Shown: one piece after another, positions 49,808 through 59,706 of the stretch
Layout of the letters: each line of letters begins with the position of its first letter
How positions within the stretch are numbered: the stretch's first letter is position 1
Origin: Rhodobacterales bacterium
GTDB lineage: Bacteria > Pseudomonadota > Alphaproteobacteria > Rhodobacterales > Rhodobacteraceae
NCBI GenBank assembly: GCA_002748265.1
Contig: PDRY01000022.1
Coordinates: 1 to 64,000, forward strand
Direction of reading: 5' to 3'
DNA: 64,000 bases
Translations under genes and position numbers: made by a program
Notes under the pieces: model-generated
Told to the model about the DNA's origin: nothing
The model's database searches: none
Seen by the model: the letters and a program-made list of their open reading frames with translations, nothing else

Positions 49808-51697
49808 ATGTCATCAGACACTCAGAAGGATGGGACCGCTAAGTCCCCGTTCGTCCTGACCGAAGACCATAAAGTCGATTCCGGGTCGGGCGGGGCGCCC
49901 GGGGAGACCACAAAGCGCGCGCGCCGCATGAGCGCGCGCGAGCGTCCTGTTTCGGCCGATATCGAGGCCAAGCCCGCCGCATTCCACAAGCGGATCAACA
50001 CGGAGAACTTCACCCAGAGTCTGACGACAGCCAATTCGGTGATCCGTCGGAACCTGTCCTTCGTGCTGCTGCTGACATTTTTCACGAACATTCTGGTGCT
50101 GGCGATTCCGATCTACCTGTTTCAGATCTCCGACCGTGTGCTGACCTCGCGGTCCCTGGATACGTTGGTGATGCTGACTGCGGTGATCCTTGGGGCGATC
50201 ATGCTTCAGGCGATCTTTGACATGATCCGTCGCTTCATCCTGATGCGTACCGCGGTCGAGGTCGCCGTGCAGTTCGGCTCTCCGGTGCTGAGCGCCGCGG
50301 CCGTGACGGCCCAGCAAACGGGCGGGCGTACCTATCAGACCCTTTCCGATATCCAGCAAGTGCGCAGCTTTCTCACCTCGGGGACGCTGACGTCGTTTCT
50401 GGATACGCCGTTTGTGCCCATCTTCCTGATGGCGATCTACTTTGTGCATCCGCATCTGGGGATCATCGTTTGCGTGACGGCTTTGCTTTTGCTGGGGATC
50501 TCTTTGATCAACCAGAAAATGACGTCCAAGCCTTTCGCGGATGCGAACAAGGCGCAGTCTCAGGCGAACCTTCACGTCGATTCCATGTCGCGCAACAGCC
50601 AGATCATCAACGCTCTGGCCATGGTGCCCGAAGCCGTTTCGATCTGGGGCCGCGACACCGCGCAATCGCTCAAATCGCAGGTGGTGGCCCAGGATCGCAA
50701 CATCATGATGGCCGGCCTGTCAAAGATGGTTCGCATGATGACCCAGGTCATGATGCTGGGCTGGGGCGCGTATCTTGCAATTCAGCAAGAGATCACCGGC
50801 GGCATGGTGATCGCCGCGTCGATCATCGCGGGCCGGGCGCTTGCGCCGATCGAAGGGTCGATCGAGGGCTGGAGCACCTTCCTTCTCGCGCGCAACTCCT
50901 ATGGGCGCATCAAGCTGCTGCTGGAGACGTCCAAGTCGAAATTCGAAAAGCTCTGGCTGCCCAAGCCTCAGGGTCGGCTGGATGTGGAGCGGCTGCTCTA
51001 TGTCCCTACCGGCACCAAACAGGTCGTGCTGAACAGTGTCAGCTTCTCGCTTGAGGCGGGGCAGACGCTGGCGGTGATCGGCAATTCCGGAGCAGGCAAG
51101 ACGACGCTGGGCAAGATGTTGGTTGGGTCCATCCTGCCGACATCGGGGAATGTGCGGCTGGACCTGATGGACATCCGCAACTGGGATCCGCGCCAGTTCG
51201 GGGAAAGCATCGGTTATCTCCCGCAGGACGTGCAGCTCTTCCCTGGCTCGATCAAGCAGAACATCGCCCGGATGCGCGAAGAGGCCAGCGATGCCGACAT
51301 CCATCGCGCCGCCGAGCTGGCCGACGTGCACGAGATGATCGCAGGCTTGCCCCATGGCTATGAGACGGTCGTTGCGGCGGATGGGTCTCCGCTATCGGGC
51401 GGTCAAAAGCAGCGCATCGGTCTGGCCCGTGCGTTCTTTGGCAACCCGAAGATGCTGGTTCTGGACGAGCCGAACTCCAATCTCGACACGTCGGGTGATG
51501 CGGCGCTCGCCAAGTCGATCGCCATGGCGAAGGAAAACAAGATCACCGTTGTCGTCATCACGCAAAAGCCGTCGCTGCTATCGGTCGTGGACAAGATCAT
51601 GCTGCTGGCCGATGGCACTGTCGCGATGATGGGCGAGCGGGAGAAGGTGCTCGAAAAACTGGCCGAGCGCCGAAGCAACAAGCGGGTAGGAGGCTAA
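49808..51697 (+). CDS. Type I secretion ABC transporter (PrtD/HlyB-like)
   Basis: Fused permease-ATPase of 629 residues. A long polar N-terminus (1-80) precedes membrane helices (about 85-345), then the ATPase with Walker A GNSGAGKT (about 425), IGYLPQDVQLFPGS, signature LSGGQKQR (about 530) and Walker B MLVLDEPNSNLD. The PrtD-type IGYLPQDVQLF is typical of exporters of RTX and adhesin-like proteins. There is no C39 peptidase domain. Likely cargoes are the two upstream proteins. Coupled to the adaptor gene 3 bases downstream. Confidence 0.9.
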   Translation: MSSDTQKDGTAKSPFVLTEDHKVDSGSGGAPGETTKRARRMSARERPVSADIEAKPAAFHKRINTENFTQSLTTANSVIRRNLSFVLLLTFFTNILVLAIPIYLFQISDRVLTSRSLDTLVMLTAVILGAIMLQAIFDMIRRFILMRTAVEVAVQFGSPVLSAAAVTAQQTGGRTYQTLSDIQQVRSFLTSGTLTSFLDTPFVPIFLMAIYFVHPHLGIIVCVTALLLLGISLINQKMTSKPFADANKAQSQANLHVDSMSRNSQIINALAMVPEAVSIWGRDTAQSLKSQVVAQDRNIMMAGLSKMVRMMTQVMMLGWGAYLAIQQEITGGMVIAASIIAGRALAPIEGSIEGWSTFLLARNSYGRIKLLLETSKSKFEKLWLPKPQGRLDVERLLYVPTGTKQVVLNSVSFSLEAGQTLAVIGNSGAGKTTLGKMLVGSILPTSGNVRLDLMDIRNWDPRQFGESIGYLPQDVQLFPGSIKQNIARMREEASDADIHRAAELADVHEMIAGLPHGYETVVAADGSPLSGGQKQRIGLARAFFGNPKMLVLDEPNSNLDTSGDAALAKSIAMAKENKITVVVITQKPSLLSVVDKIMLLADGTVAMMGEREKVLEKLAERRSNKRVGG

Positions 51698-51700
51698 ATC

Positions 51701-53056
51701 ATGGGCGCTGTATCCACCACGATTGGAAACGATGTCGTCGAAGCCGATTGGTATGCGGAAGTGCCGCGCCGGATCGGCAAGCTGGTTCTGCTGAGCATTT
51801 TGCTGATCACGCTGACCTTCGGCAGCTTCGGCGTCTGGGCGACCACGGCGCCTCTGGCCGCCGCCGTGATTGCGCAAGGCAGCTTTGTTGCGACCGGGCG
51901 GAACAAGATCGTTCAGCACCTGGAAGGCGGTATCATCAAGAGCATCAACATCACCGAGGGGCAGAAGGTTGCGCGCGATGACGTGCTGCTGAGCCTGGAT
52001 GAGACAAGCGCGCTGTCCAACCAACGCGAGTTCCATCAGCGCCTGATGCGTCTTGAGGCCATGCAAGCCCGCTTGGTCGCGCAGTATGAGCGGCGTCCGA
52101 CTCTCGAGTTCCCGCCGCATCTGCTGGAGCAGACGCATGATCTTCAGGTCGCCAACCTGTTGGAGGCGCAGACGATGTCGTTCAACTCGACCATGCATGC
52201 TCTGGAGAACGAACACGCGCTGCTGAAGTCCAATATCGAAGCGCTCGAGCATCGCGCGCTTGGCTATCGGACCCAATTGGAGGCAACGGAGCTCCAGAAG
52301 GAGCTGATGGGCGAGGAGCTTGAGATCAAGACCGAGCTCCTGAGCAAGGGCCTGATCCGTCGCCCCGAAGTCACCGCGCTACAGCGGGTGATGGCCGAAG
52401 CGGATGGTCAGATTGGCCGCTTGCAGGCTCAGATCGACGAAGCCCAGAAGATGATCGACCGCTATGACACCCAGATCGCGCAATCCATCAGCAGCCATGA
52501 GCGCGATGCGCTTGTGGAGCTGGAAGCCGTCCGGGCGGAACTTGAGAGCGTGCGAGAAAAGACCAACACCGCAGAAAGCGTGCTCAAGCGCACGGATATC
52601 CGCGCCCCGGTGAGCGGGACCGTGGTCCGGCTCTACTACCACACGGCGGGCGGTGTCGTGGAAAGCGGCAAAGCAATCGCGGAGATCCTGCCCTCTGACG
52701 AGCCGCTCATCATCGAAGCGCAGGTGCCCCGTACGGAGATCGACAGCGTTCATACCGGGCAAGAGGCCACCGTCCGCTTGTCGGCCCTGAACCAACGCAC
52801 GACGCCGGTGCTGATCGGAGAGGTGTTCTATGTTTCGGCGGACGCGCTGTCGAATGGTGGCGACCGTCTGGATGAGAAAGAAGTCTATATCACCCGCATC
52901 TCGATCTTGCCCGAAGAGCTGGATCGCGTGCCTGGCTTCTCACCCACGCCCGGCATGCCGGCGGAGATCATGATCCAGACGCAATCGCGGACCTTTTTGC
53001 AGTATCTGGTCAAGCCGGTCAAAGACAGCATGTCGCGCGCGTTCCGCGAACAGTGA
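51701..53056 (+). CDS. Type I secretion membrane fusion protein (HlyD/PrtE-like)
   Basis: Adaptor of 451 residues: one helix (about 27-52), a lipoyl half-motif (LEGGIIKSINITEGQKVARD), a long coiled-coil hairpin (about 100-290) and a C-terminal beta-barrel with RAPVSGTVVRLYYHTAGGVV and PGMPAEIMIQT, the HlyD family signature end. It bridges the ABC exporter to a TolC-type outer-membrane protein, which is not in the window. It completes the secretion operon. Confidence 0.9.
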   Translation: MGAVSTTIGNDVVEADWYAEVPRRIGKLVLLSILLITLTFGSFGVWATTAPLAAAVIAQGSFVATGRNKIVQHLEGGIIKSINITEGQKVARDDVLLSLDETSALSNQREFHQRLMRLEAMQARLVAQYERRPTLEFPPHLLEQTHDLQVANLLEAQTMSFNSTMHALENEHALLKSNIEALEHRALGYRTQLEATELQKELMGEELEIKTELLSKGLIRRPEVTALQRVMAEADGQIGRLQAQIDEAQKMIDRYDTQIAQSISSHERDALVELEAVRAELESVREKTNTAESVLKRTDIRAPVSGTVVRLYYHTAGGVVESGKAIAEILPSDEPLIIEAQVPRTEIDSVHTGQEATVRLSALNQRTTPVLIGEVFYVSADALSNGGDRLDEKEVYITRISILPEELDRVPGFSPTPGMPAEIMIQTQSRTFLQYLVKPVKDSMSRAFREQ

Positions 53057-53072
53057 CACCTTGTGCGCCGCG

Positions 53073-53975
53073 TCACAGCGCGGCGCACACCGCATCCGCG
53101 TGCGGGATTGGCGTGACCGCGCCGTGCCCCTCAACGGATAGCGAAGCGGCCGTAACCGCATAGCGGGCGGCGTCGGGGGCCGGATCTTCGGCGAGAAGAC
53201 GGGAAAGGAAACAGCCGTCGAAGCAGTCTCCGGCGCCAGAGGCGTCCACAGCGGTGGTCGGGCGCGGCGGGATGTGATGACGGCCCGATGAGGTGGCGAC
53301 AAGGGCGCCATCTTGTCCGAGGGTCAGGGCGACGACCTCCGCGCCAGCGTTGAGATACCACGCCGCGATGTCGTCCGGGCTGTGCTGCCCGGTCAGGGCC
53401 CGCGCGTCTTCGAGCCCGGGCAGTGCGATGTGACACCCCGCGCCGAACCAGTCCCGCTGCGCCGCGCGGGCCGCCTCAAGCGTCGTCAGATTCAGCCTCA
53501 GGTTCGGATCAAAGGCGATGCGCGCTCCGGCGCGGCGCATGACATGCGCGGCCTCAAACGCGGCGTCCCGGCAGCTTTCGCTGACGGCGAGACTGATGCC
53601 CGAGACATGTAGCATCCGCGCGCCGCAGTCGGTCAGCCCGTCCAAGTCGGAGCGGGCAAGGCGGCTCGCGGCGGATCCTGCGCGGCGATATTCGAAGTGA
53701 TGACCATCGGCGTCATGTCGGATGAAATAGAGCCCGGTCGGCGCATCGTCTTCCGACACGAAGCCATGATCTACGCCTTCCTCGTCCCAAAGTCTGCGGA
53801 TTGCGGCGCCAAAGCTATCCCGTCCCAGCCGCGAGATGACGCCTGCGGATGCGCCTTGCCGCGCGGCGGCAATCGCCACGTTTGACACGTCGCCGCCCAC
53901 GCCTTCGCGCCAGTCGCGATCGTGTATGTGACTGAATTCAAAGAGCGGCTCGCCAAGGCAAAGAAGGTCCGGCAT
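53073..53975 (-). CDS. kdgK: PfkB-family sugar kinase, probable 2-keto-3-deoxygluconate kinase
   Basis: Ribokinase-fold kinase of 300 residues. GGDVSNVAIAAARQG is the N-terminal PfkB signature, RHDADGHHFEYRRAGSAAS fits KDG kinases, and VDASGAGDCFDGCFLSRL carries the C-terminal signature with the catalytic Asp in GAGD. It would phosphorylate 2-keto-3-deoxygluconate in sugar acid catabolism. It lies downstream of a KDGal kinase gene on the same strand. Other PfkB substrates remain possible. Confidence 0.78.
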   Translation of the reverse strand: MPDLLCLGEPLFEFSHIHDRDWREGVGGDVSNVAIAAARQGASAGVISRLGRDSFGAAIRRLWDEEGVDHGFVSEDDAPTGLYFIRHDADGHHFEYRRAGSAASRLARSDLDGLTDCGARMLHVSGISLAVSESCRDAAFEAAHVMRRAGARIAFDPNLRLNLTTLEAARAAQRDWFGAGCHIALPGLEDARALTGQHSPDDIAAWYLNAGAEVVALTLGQDGALVATSSGRHHIPPRPTTAVDASGAGDCFDGCFLSRLLAEDPAPDAARYAVTAASLSVEGHGAVTPIPHADAVCAAL

Positions 53976-54038
53976 TCGAAAGGCTCCCGTAGGCCGTAGT
54001 CCCGAGCAGTCTCCGCCAAACCGCGTTCGGCGTCCAGC

Positions 54039-54911
54039 TTAGCCTGTGACGGCCTCCGCATAGGTGGCGCGCAGGCCGCTCAGCAGGGCTTGCTCCGCGT
54101 CAGCGGGCGTCGTGGGGACGCCCTGCCGGGACAGGGCCGCGCTATACGCCGTGCTCAGTGCGCCATCGTCTCCCAGTATGGCGACGTTCTGTCCCAACCA
54201 GTAGGGCCGGGCGGCGGCAAGCTCCGCCCCGATCAAGAGCCCGAACAACCGACTGCGCGTCTGCGCCGGGGACTGCCCGTCCAGAAGAGCCCGCGCGTCG
54301 AGTCCGGATAGCTGCGCCGCAAGCGCCTCTGGCCGCGCGGTGGCATCGTCAAGCGCAGTGTCGAACGCGGCGCTGTCCCAGTCACCATTGGCCATAAGCG
54401 CGCCCAGGCTGGAGTGCTCAGCGAGGAGCGCCAGAAGCTCTCCGGTCAGGAAACTACGGAAGCTGACGATCTCTCCGGCGCTGATATGCGCCCAGATCGT
54501 GCGCGCGCCGGGCAGGCACAAAATGCCGTCGAATTCCGGCTCTTGCGCAAGGTAGCCCCTGATCCGCACCACGCCTGTTCCCATCAGCTCGGGCGGGGCG
54601 GCCTGCGCGATGCCAGGCAACAGGTAGACCGGGCGCGACCACTCGAAGCGCCGCGCGTCCCGTCCCCCCGGCGGCGGGCAGGGCGTCGCGGCGCGCGGCG
54701 TGTCGGCGTCTTTCCAGCCACAACAGATCACAGGCGCGGCGCTCGGGAGCCCCTTAAGAAGGAGATCCAGTGCAGGCCCGAACGCGCCTTTAGCATCGGC
54801 TTTGCCGCTGCGTGCCTCCCTCACGGACCCATCGGCGCGAAACGCCCACGCCCGCAGGGTCGTGTGGCCCCAGGCGACGCCGATCCAGGCGATATCGTCG
54901 TGATCGGTCAT
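54039..54911 (-). CDS. dgoK: 2-dehydro-3-deoxygalactonokinase
   Basis: DgoK-family kinase of 290 residues. WIGVAWGHTTLRAWAF resembles the N-terminal phosphate loop, VICCGWKDA matches the family G-M-I/V-G-S region in altered form, and CLPGARTIWAHISAGEIVSF and FLTGELLALLAEHS are family hallmarks. It phosphorylates 2-keto-3-deoxygalactonate in the DeLey-Doudoroff route. No aldolase or dehydrogenase partner is visible, so its pathway is incomplete here. The start at 54911 replaces a longer frame that runs into the space before trpB. Confidence 0.82.
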   Translation of the reverse strand: MTDHDDIAWIGVAWGHTTLRAWAFRADGSVREARSGKADAKGAFGPALDLLLKGLPSAAPVICCGWKDADTPRAATPCPPPGGRDARRFEWSRPVYLLPGIAQAAPPELMGTGVVRIRGYLAQEPEFDGILCLPGARTIWAHISAGEIVSFRSFLTGELLALLAEHSSLGALMANGDWDSAAFDTALDDATARPEALAAQLSGLDARALLDGQSPAQTRSRLFGLLIGAELAAARPYWLGQNVAILGDDGALSTAYSAALSRQGVPTTPADAEQALLSGLRATYAEAVTG

Positions 54912-54943
54912 GGCTCCGTCTCCGATACGCGCCGGGGCGGGGG

Positions 54944-56164
54944 TTACCCCATATCGACGCCAAGCGCCTTGGCGACGGTGAAGATGTCTTTGTCGCCGCG
55001 GCCGCACATGTTCATCACGATGATGTGGTCCTTGGGCAGATCGGGGGCGATCTTCGCCACATGAGCGAGGGCGTGGCTCGGCTCCAGGGCCGGGATGATG
55101 CCTTCGGTCTCGCAGGAGAGCTGGAACGCATCCAGAGCCTCGCGGTCGGTGATCGACACATATTCCGCACGGCCGATGTCGTGCAGCCAGGCATGTTCCG
55201 GTCCGATCCCCGGATAATCCAACCCGGCGCTGATCGAATGGCCCTCAAGGATCTGCCCGTCTTCGTCCTGAAGAAGATAGGTCCGGTTGCCATGCAAAAC
55301 CCCCGGGCGCCCGCCCGTCAGGGAGGCGCAGTGTTCCATTTTCAGATCGACGCCGTGGCCGCCCGCCTCGACCCCGATGATCTGCACGTCGGTGTCATCG
55401 AGGAACGGGTAGAAAAGGCCCATGGCATTGGACCCGCCGCCAATCGCGGCAATCAGGGTGTCGGGCAGGCGGCCCTCCTTTTCCATGATTTGCGCGCGGG
55501 TTTCCTTGCCGATGATCGCCTGAAAATCGCGGACCATGGCGGGGTAGGGGTGCGGGCCTGCAACGGTGCCTATGCAGTAGAACGTATCCGCCACATTGGT
55601 CACCCAGTCGCGCATCGCGTCGTTCATGGCGTCCTTCAGCGTGCCCCGGCCAGACGTGACCGGCACGACCTCGGCCCCGAGAAGCCGCATGCGGAAGACG
55701 TTAGGCGCCTGCCGCTCCACATCGGTGGCGCCCATATAGACCACGCATTTCAGCCCGAACTTGGCGCAGACGGTGGCGGTGGCCACCCCGTGCTGGCCTG
55801 CGCCGGTCTCTGCGATGATGCGGGTCTTGCCCATGCGCCGCGCCAGGATGATCTGGCCCAGCACATTGTTGATCTTATGCGCGCCGGTGTGGTTCAGCTC
55901 GTCCCGCTTAAGGTAGATCTTCGCCCCGCCCAGACGCTCCGACAGCCGCTCTGCATGATAGAGCGGCGAGGGCCGCCCCACGTAATCCCGCCACAGCAGA
56001 TCCATCTCAGCCCAGAAGCTCTCATCCGTCTTGGCGCGCTCATACTGCGCTTCCAGTTCAAGGATCAGCGGCATCAGCGTTTCGGACACGAACCGCCCGC
56101 CGAAAATGCCGAACCGGCCCCGGTCATCCGGGCCCGTCATCAGGGAATTGGCCAGATCAGCCAT
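54944..56164 (-). CDS. trpB: Tryptophan synthase beta chain
   Basis: PLP enzyme of 406 residues that joins indole and serine to make tryptophan. The PLP lysine is Lys97 in HTGAHKINN, and the glycine-rich phosphate loop is in [12 protein letters not shown]. The N-terminal [17 protein letters not shown] is typical. It follows trpF by 80 bases on the same strand. trpA is not adjacent in this window, as usual in Rhodobacteraceae where trpFB are separated. Confidence 0.96.
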   Translation of the reverse strand: MADLANSLMTGPDDRGRFGIFGGRFVSETLMPLILELEAQYERAKTDESFWAEMDLLWRDYVGRPSPLYHAERLSERLGGAKIYLKRDELNHTGAHKINNVLGQIILARRMGKTRIIAETGAGQHGVATATVCAKFGLKCVVYMGATDVERQAPNVFRMRLLGAEVVPVTSGRGTLKDAMNDAMRDWVTNVADTFYCIGTVAGPHPYPAMVRDFQAIIGKETRAQIMEKEGRLPDTLIAAIGGGSNAMGLFYPFLDDTDVQIIGVEAGGHGVDLKMEHCASLTGGRPGVLHGNRTYLLQDEDGQILEGHSISAGLDYPGIGPEHAWLHDIGRAEYVSITDREALDAFQLSCETEGIIPALEPSHALAHVAKIAPDLPKDHIIVMNMCGRGDKDIFTVAKALGVDMG

Positions 56165-56244
56165 GGGTTGCGCCTCCGCTTTTGCACTGGATCGGGGTAG
56201 CCTGCGACCGTCTGCGCGGCAATCCCCGGCTCCTTCTTTGTGAT

Positions 56245-56913
56245 CTAATTGTTTTCGCCCGAGGCCGCGCCGCGCGTCGCCTCCATAAAGGCCCGCATCA
56301 GGGTGTCGTCCTTGACCCCCGGCGCCGTCTCAACCCCCGAGGCCACGTCCACGACCTGTGCTCCGGTGCGCGCCACGGCTTCGGCCACGTTGTCTGGCGT
56401 CAGCCCGCCCGCCAGCATCCAGGGTTTCGTCCAGTACTTCCGCCGCTGGATCAGCGTCCAGTCAAAGCTCAGGCCGTTGCCGCCGGGCAGCACCGCGTCC
56501 TTGGGGGCCTTCGCGTCGATCAGCAAGAGGTCGGCCACTTCGGAATAGACGTCGATCTGATGCAGGTCCGAGGCCTGCGCGATCCCGATCGCCTTCATCA
56601 CGGGCAGGCCGAACCGTGTGCGAACCTCGGAAACCCGTGCGGGGGATTCGCTGCCATGCAGCTGCAAGATGTCGGCGCAGCCCGCGCGGACGATCCGGTC
56701 CAGACCGGCATCGTCTTCGTTCACGACAAGCGCAACGCGCGCAACGCCCGCGGGCACATCTGCCGATAGCGCGCTCGCCTGCTCCACACTGACAGAGCGT
56801 GGGGATCTGGCAAAGAAGTTGAACCCAAGATAGCGTGCGCCCGCCTCAACGGCGCCGCGCACCTGCGCGCTGTCCCGCAGACCGCAAATCTTGACCGCGA
56901 CGGGGGCGCTCAC
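56245..56913 (-). CDS. trpF: Phosphoribosylanthranilate isomerase
   Basis: TIM-barrel enzyme of 222 residues in tryptophan synthesis. [11 protein letters not shown] holds the catalytic Cys, [15 protein letters not shown] is the second strand, and [15 protein letters not shown] carries the catalytic Asp and the phosphate-binding end of the barrel. It overlaps the lapA-like gene by ATGA and precedes trpB. Confidence 0.95.
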   Translation of the reverse strand: MSAPVAVKICGLRDSAQVRGAVEAGARYLGFNFFARSPRSVSVEQASALSADVPAGVARVALVVNEDDAGLDRIVRAGCADILQLHGSESPARVSEVRTRFGLPVMKAIGIAQASDLHQIDVYSEVADLLLIDAKAPKDAVLPGGNGLSFDWTLIQRRKYWTKPWMLAGGLTPDNVAEAVARTGAQVVDVASGVETAPGVKDDTLMRAFMEATRGAASGENN

Positions 56914-57266
56914 TTGCTTGCGGGCGCGTCCAGCAGGGCGAGAACATCATCCTGCCCTTCGTGCTTCTCCGCGCGCATCTTCTTCACTTCGCGCTCAAGG
57001 TGGTTCACCTCGCGCTCACGCGCGCGCATCGACACGCGGTGCTTGTGCTCGCGCAGCCATTCCCAGACGAAGCCGATCAGCAGACCGGCGGCCACGCCAG
57101 CAAAGATCACCAGATAGAGCGGCAACGTCACATCGGGGGAGCGCCCGACCAGATCGGCCAGCCATTGCGGCATGGCGCGCAGCTCAACCGGCTGCGCGTT
57201 CGCAAGGGCAACAACAACCAGACAAATGGCGACGAGCGCCCAGAAGGCGAGCTTGATGTATCTCAT
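56910..57266 (-). CDS. LapA-domain (DUF1049) inner-membrane protein
   Basis: Small protein of 118 residues with two membrane helices (about 5-22 and 48-69) and a charged cytoplasmic coiled-coil tail ([16 protein letters not shown]). This is the LapA arrangement, linked in enterobacteria to lipopolysaccharide assembly with LapB. The position between ihfB and trpF is common in this family of bacteria. Function here is inferred from the domain only. Confidence 0.85.
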   Translation of the reverse strand: MRYIKLAFWALVAICLVVVALANAQPVELRAMPQWLADLVGRSPDVTLPLYLVIFAGVAAGLLIGFVWEWLREHKHRVSMRAREREVNHLEREVKKMRAEKHEGQDDVLALLDAPASK

Positions 57267-57275
57267 GGGGGCGTT

Positions 57276-57557
57276 CTACTTCCCGTTCAGCCGGTCGCGC
57301 AAGAGCTTCCCGGTCTTGAAGAAAGGCACGTGCTTTTCTTCGACGGGGACCGGCTCTCCGGTGCGCGGGTTGCGGCCCATGCGGGCGTCGCGCTTTTTCA
57401 CCGAAAAGGCGCCGAAGCCGCGCAGCTCAACGCGATCGCCGCGGGCCATGGCTTCGGTGATTTCGTCGAATACGGTGGCGACGATACGTTCGACGTCCCG
57501 GTGGTAGAGATGCGGATTGTCATCGGCGATCTTCTGGATCAGCTCGGACCGGATCAT
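57276..57557 (-). CDS. ihfB: Integration host factor beta subunit
   Basis: DNA-bending nucleoid protein of 93 residues. [19 protein letters not shown], the GFGAFSV segment and [12 protein letters not shown] (the beta-arm with the intercalating Pro) define IhfB. It forms a heterodimer with IhfA. The start at 57557 replaces a longer frame, which adds non-homologous residues. It follows rpsA after a terminator, so it has its own promoter in 57558-57720. Confidence 0.95.
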   Translation of the reverse strand: MIRSELIQKIADDNPHLYHRDVERIVATVFDEITEAMARGDRVELRGFGAFSVKKRDARMGRNPRTGEPVPVEEKHVPFFKTGKLLRDRLNGK

Positions 57558-57724
57558 ATGGTTCCCCCCTTGGGCAGGCCGCGGGGTTCGCCCCGCTGAT
57601 ATGATCGTAGCATAACAGAGCCTTGGTGTGGAAAAAGGGGGTTTGATCGCCCGTCGCCGCGTAAATCGTCGCAACGGCGCCCCTGTTCGGCACGTTCGAG
57701 CCGTTTTTCACGCGCTCAAAGGAA

Positions 57725-57752
57725 AACGGGCCGCCCCGAAGGACGGCCCGTT
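57725..57752 (-). terminator. Rho-independent terminator after rpsA
   Basis: On the minus strand AACGGGCCG and CGGCCCGTT form a 9-bp stem around TCCTTCGGGG, followed by TTCC and TTT. It lies 25 bases after the rpsA stop. The flanks are also suitable on the plus strand, so it could work both ways. Confidence 0.85.
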
Positions 57753-57777
57753 TCTAGTCATTTCAGCGCGGAAGCGA

Positions 57778-59454
57778 TCAGTTGTCGCCCTTCAGAGCCG
57801 CGCCCAGGATGTCGCCGAGGGACGCGCCGCTGTCGGAGGAGCCATACTGTTCGACGGCTTCCTTCTCTTCGGCGATCTCGCGGGCCTTGATCGACAGACC
57901 CAGACGACGCGAGCGGCTGTCCACGTTGGTGACGCGCACGTCGATCTTGTCGCCGGCCTGGAAACGCTCGGGGCGCTGTTCGGCACGGTCGCGCGACAGG
58001 TCGGAGCGGCGGATGAAGGACTTCATGCCCTCATATTCCACTTCGATGCCGCCATCTTCGATCTTGGTGACCTCAACGGTGATGATGGAGCCGCGCTTAA
58101 CGCCGTCCACCACATCGCCGAAGCTGTCGTCCAGGGCCTTGATGGAGAGCGAGATGCGCTCTTTCTCGACGTCGGTCTCGATGACCTTGGCCTTGACCAT
58201 ATCGCCCTTGCGGTAATCGCCGATCACGTCTTCGCCGCGACCTTCCCAGGTCAGGTCGGAGAGGTGAACCATGCCGTCGATGTCGCCCGGCAGGCCGATG
58301 AACAGACCGAATTCGGTGATGTTCTTGACCTCGCCCTCGACCTCGGTCCCTTCCGGGTGGGTCTCGGCGAACACTTCCCACGGGTTGCGCTGAGTCTGCT
58401 TGAGACCCAGGGAGACGCGACGCTTGGAGCTGTCGATCTCCAGGACCATGACTTCCACTTCCTGAGAGGTGGAGACGATCTTGCCGGGGTGCACGTTCTT
58501 CTTGGTCCAGGACATTTCGGACACGTGGACCAGACCTTCGATGCCGGGCTCCAGCTCAACGAACGCACCGTAGTCGGTGATGTTGGTCACGCGGCCTTCA
58601 TGGGTGCTGTCGAGCGGGTACTTCGCTTCGACCGAATCCCACGGATCGGCTTGCAGCTGCTTGAGACCAAGCGAGATGCGGTGCGTTTCCTTGTTGATCT
58701 TGATGACCTGCACCTTGATCGTCTCGCCAATGGTGACGATCTCGGAGGGGTGGTTGACGCGGCGCCAGGCCATGTCGGTGACGTGCAGCAGGCCGTCCAC
58801 ACCGCCCAGATCGACGAACGCACCGTATTCGGTGATGTTCTTGACCACACCGTCCACTTCCTGACCTTCGGCCAGGTTGGCGATGACTTCGGCACGCTGT
58901 TCGGCACGCGATTCTTCCAAGATGGCGCGGCGCGAGACAACGATGTTGCCGCGGCGGCGGTCCATTTTCAGAATCTGGAACGGCTGCTTCAGACCCATCA
59001 GCGGGCCAGCGTCGCGCACGGGGCGCACGTCAACCTGCGAGCCGGGCAGGAACGCAACCGCGCCGCCCAGATCGACGGTGAAGCCGCCTTTGACGCGACC
59101 AAAGATGGCGCCTTCGACGCGCTCTTCGGCAGCATAGGCCTTCTCCAGACGGTCCCACGCAGCTTCGCGGCGGGCCATCTCGTGCGAGATGACGGCTTCG
59201 CCACGGGCGTTCTCGGCGGCGCGGAGGAAGACTTCGACCTCATCGCCAACTTCGATTTCGGGAGCTTCGCCGGGTTGGGCAAATTCTTTCAGCTCGACAC
59301 GGCCTTCCATCTTGTAGCCGACGTCGATGATGGCTTGGCCTGCTTCAATTGCGATGACCTTACCTTTGACAACGGAGCCTTCTTGCGGCGTGTCAATTTC
59401 GAAGCTTTCGTTCAGGAGGGCTTCGAATTCCTCCATGGATGCGTTCTGAGCCAT
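57778..59454 (-). CDS. rpsA: 30S ribosomal protein S1
   Basis: S1 of 558 residues with six S1 domains; repeated motifs include [60 protein letters not shown] and [20 protein letters not shown]. It binds mRNA on the small subunit. The start at 59454 ([14 protein letters not shown]) is standard. The 252-base space upstream, to the glycosyltransferase gene, holds divergent promoters and no gene. Confidence 0.97.
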   Translation of the reverse strand: MAQNASMEEFEALLNESFEIDTPQEGSVVKGKVIAIEAGQAIIDVGYKMEGRVELKEFAQPGEAPEIEVGDEVEVFLRAAENARGEAVISHEMARREAAWDRLEKAYAAEERVEGAIFGRVKGGFTVDLGGAVAFLPGSQVDVRPVRDAGPLMGLKQPFQILKMDRRRGNIVVSRRAILEESRAEQRAEVIANLAEGQEVDGVVKNITEYGAFVDLGGVDGLLHVTDMAWRRVNHPSEIVTIGETIKVQVIKINKETHRISLGLKQLQADPWDSVEAKYPLDSTHEGRVTNITDYGAFVELEPGIEGLVHVSEMSWTKKNVHPGKIVSTSQEVEVMVLEIDSSKRRVSLGLKQTQRNPWEVFAETHPEGTEVEGEVKNITEFGLFIGLPGDIDGMVHLSDLTWEGRGEDVIGDYRKGDMVKAKVIETDVEKERISLSIKALDDSFGDVVDGVKRGSIITVEVTKIEDGGIEVEYEGMKSFIRRSDLSRDRAEQRPERFQAGDKIDVRVTNVDSRSRRLGLSIKAREIAEEKEAVEQYGSSDSGASLGDILGAALKGDN

Positions 59455-59706
59455 GTGGCTATGGATTTCCTTCAGATCATATTGCTGGCCGAGCGGTTGT
59501 CTCCGCCGGTCTTGGGGGTGAATTGGTCGCAAGCCGCGTTTCATCGCGCCATAAAGAAAGGGCCGGTGTTTTCCGACCCTGCCTCACTGCTCTGGTGCGT
59601 TTACCGCTTCGACCGGGTCGCTATAGGCGCGTGAGGCCTTGAACGCAAGGCTTTTCGCGCGGGCGCGGCACCGCTATGAGCGGGACAATCGCCACAGGAG
59701 CCGACC

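Noticed and set aside
57628-59634. Plus-strand open frame of 668 codons across rpsA
   Set aside because: It is the antisense shadow of the highly expressed rpsA gene, with no ribosome site or recognisable domain. Codon bias of rpsA keeps the opposite frame open.
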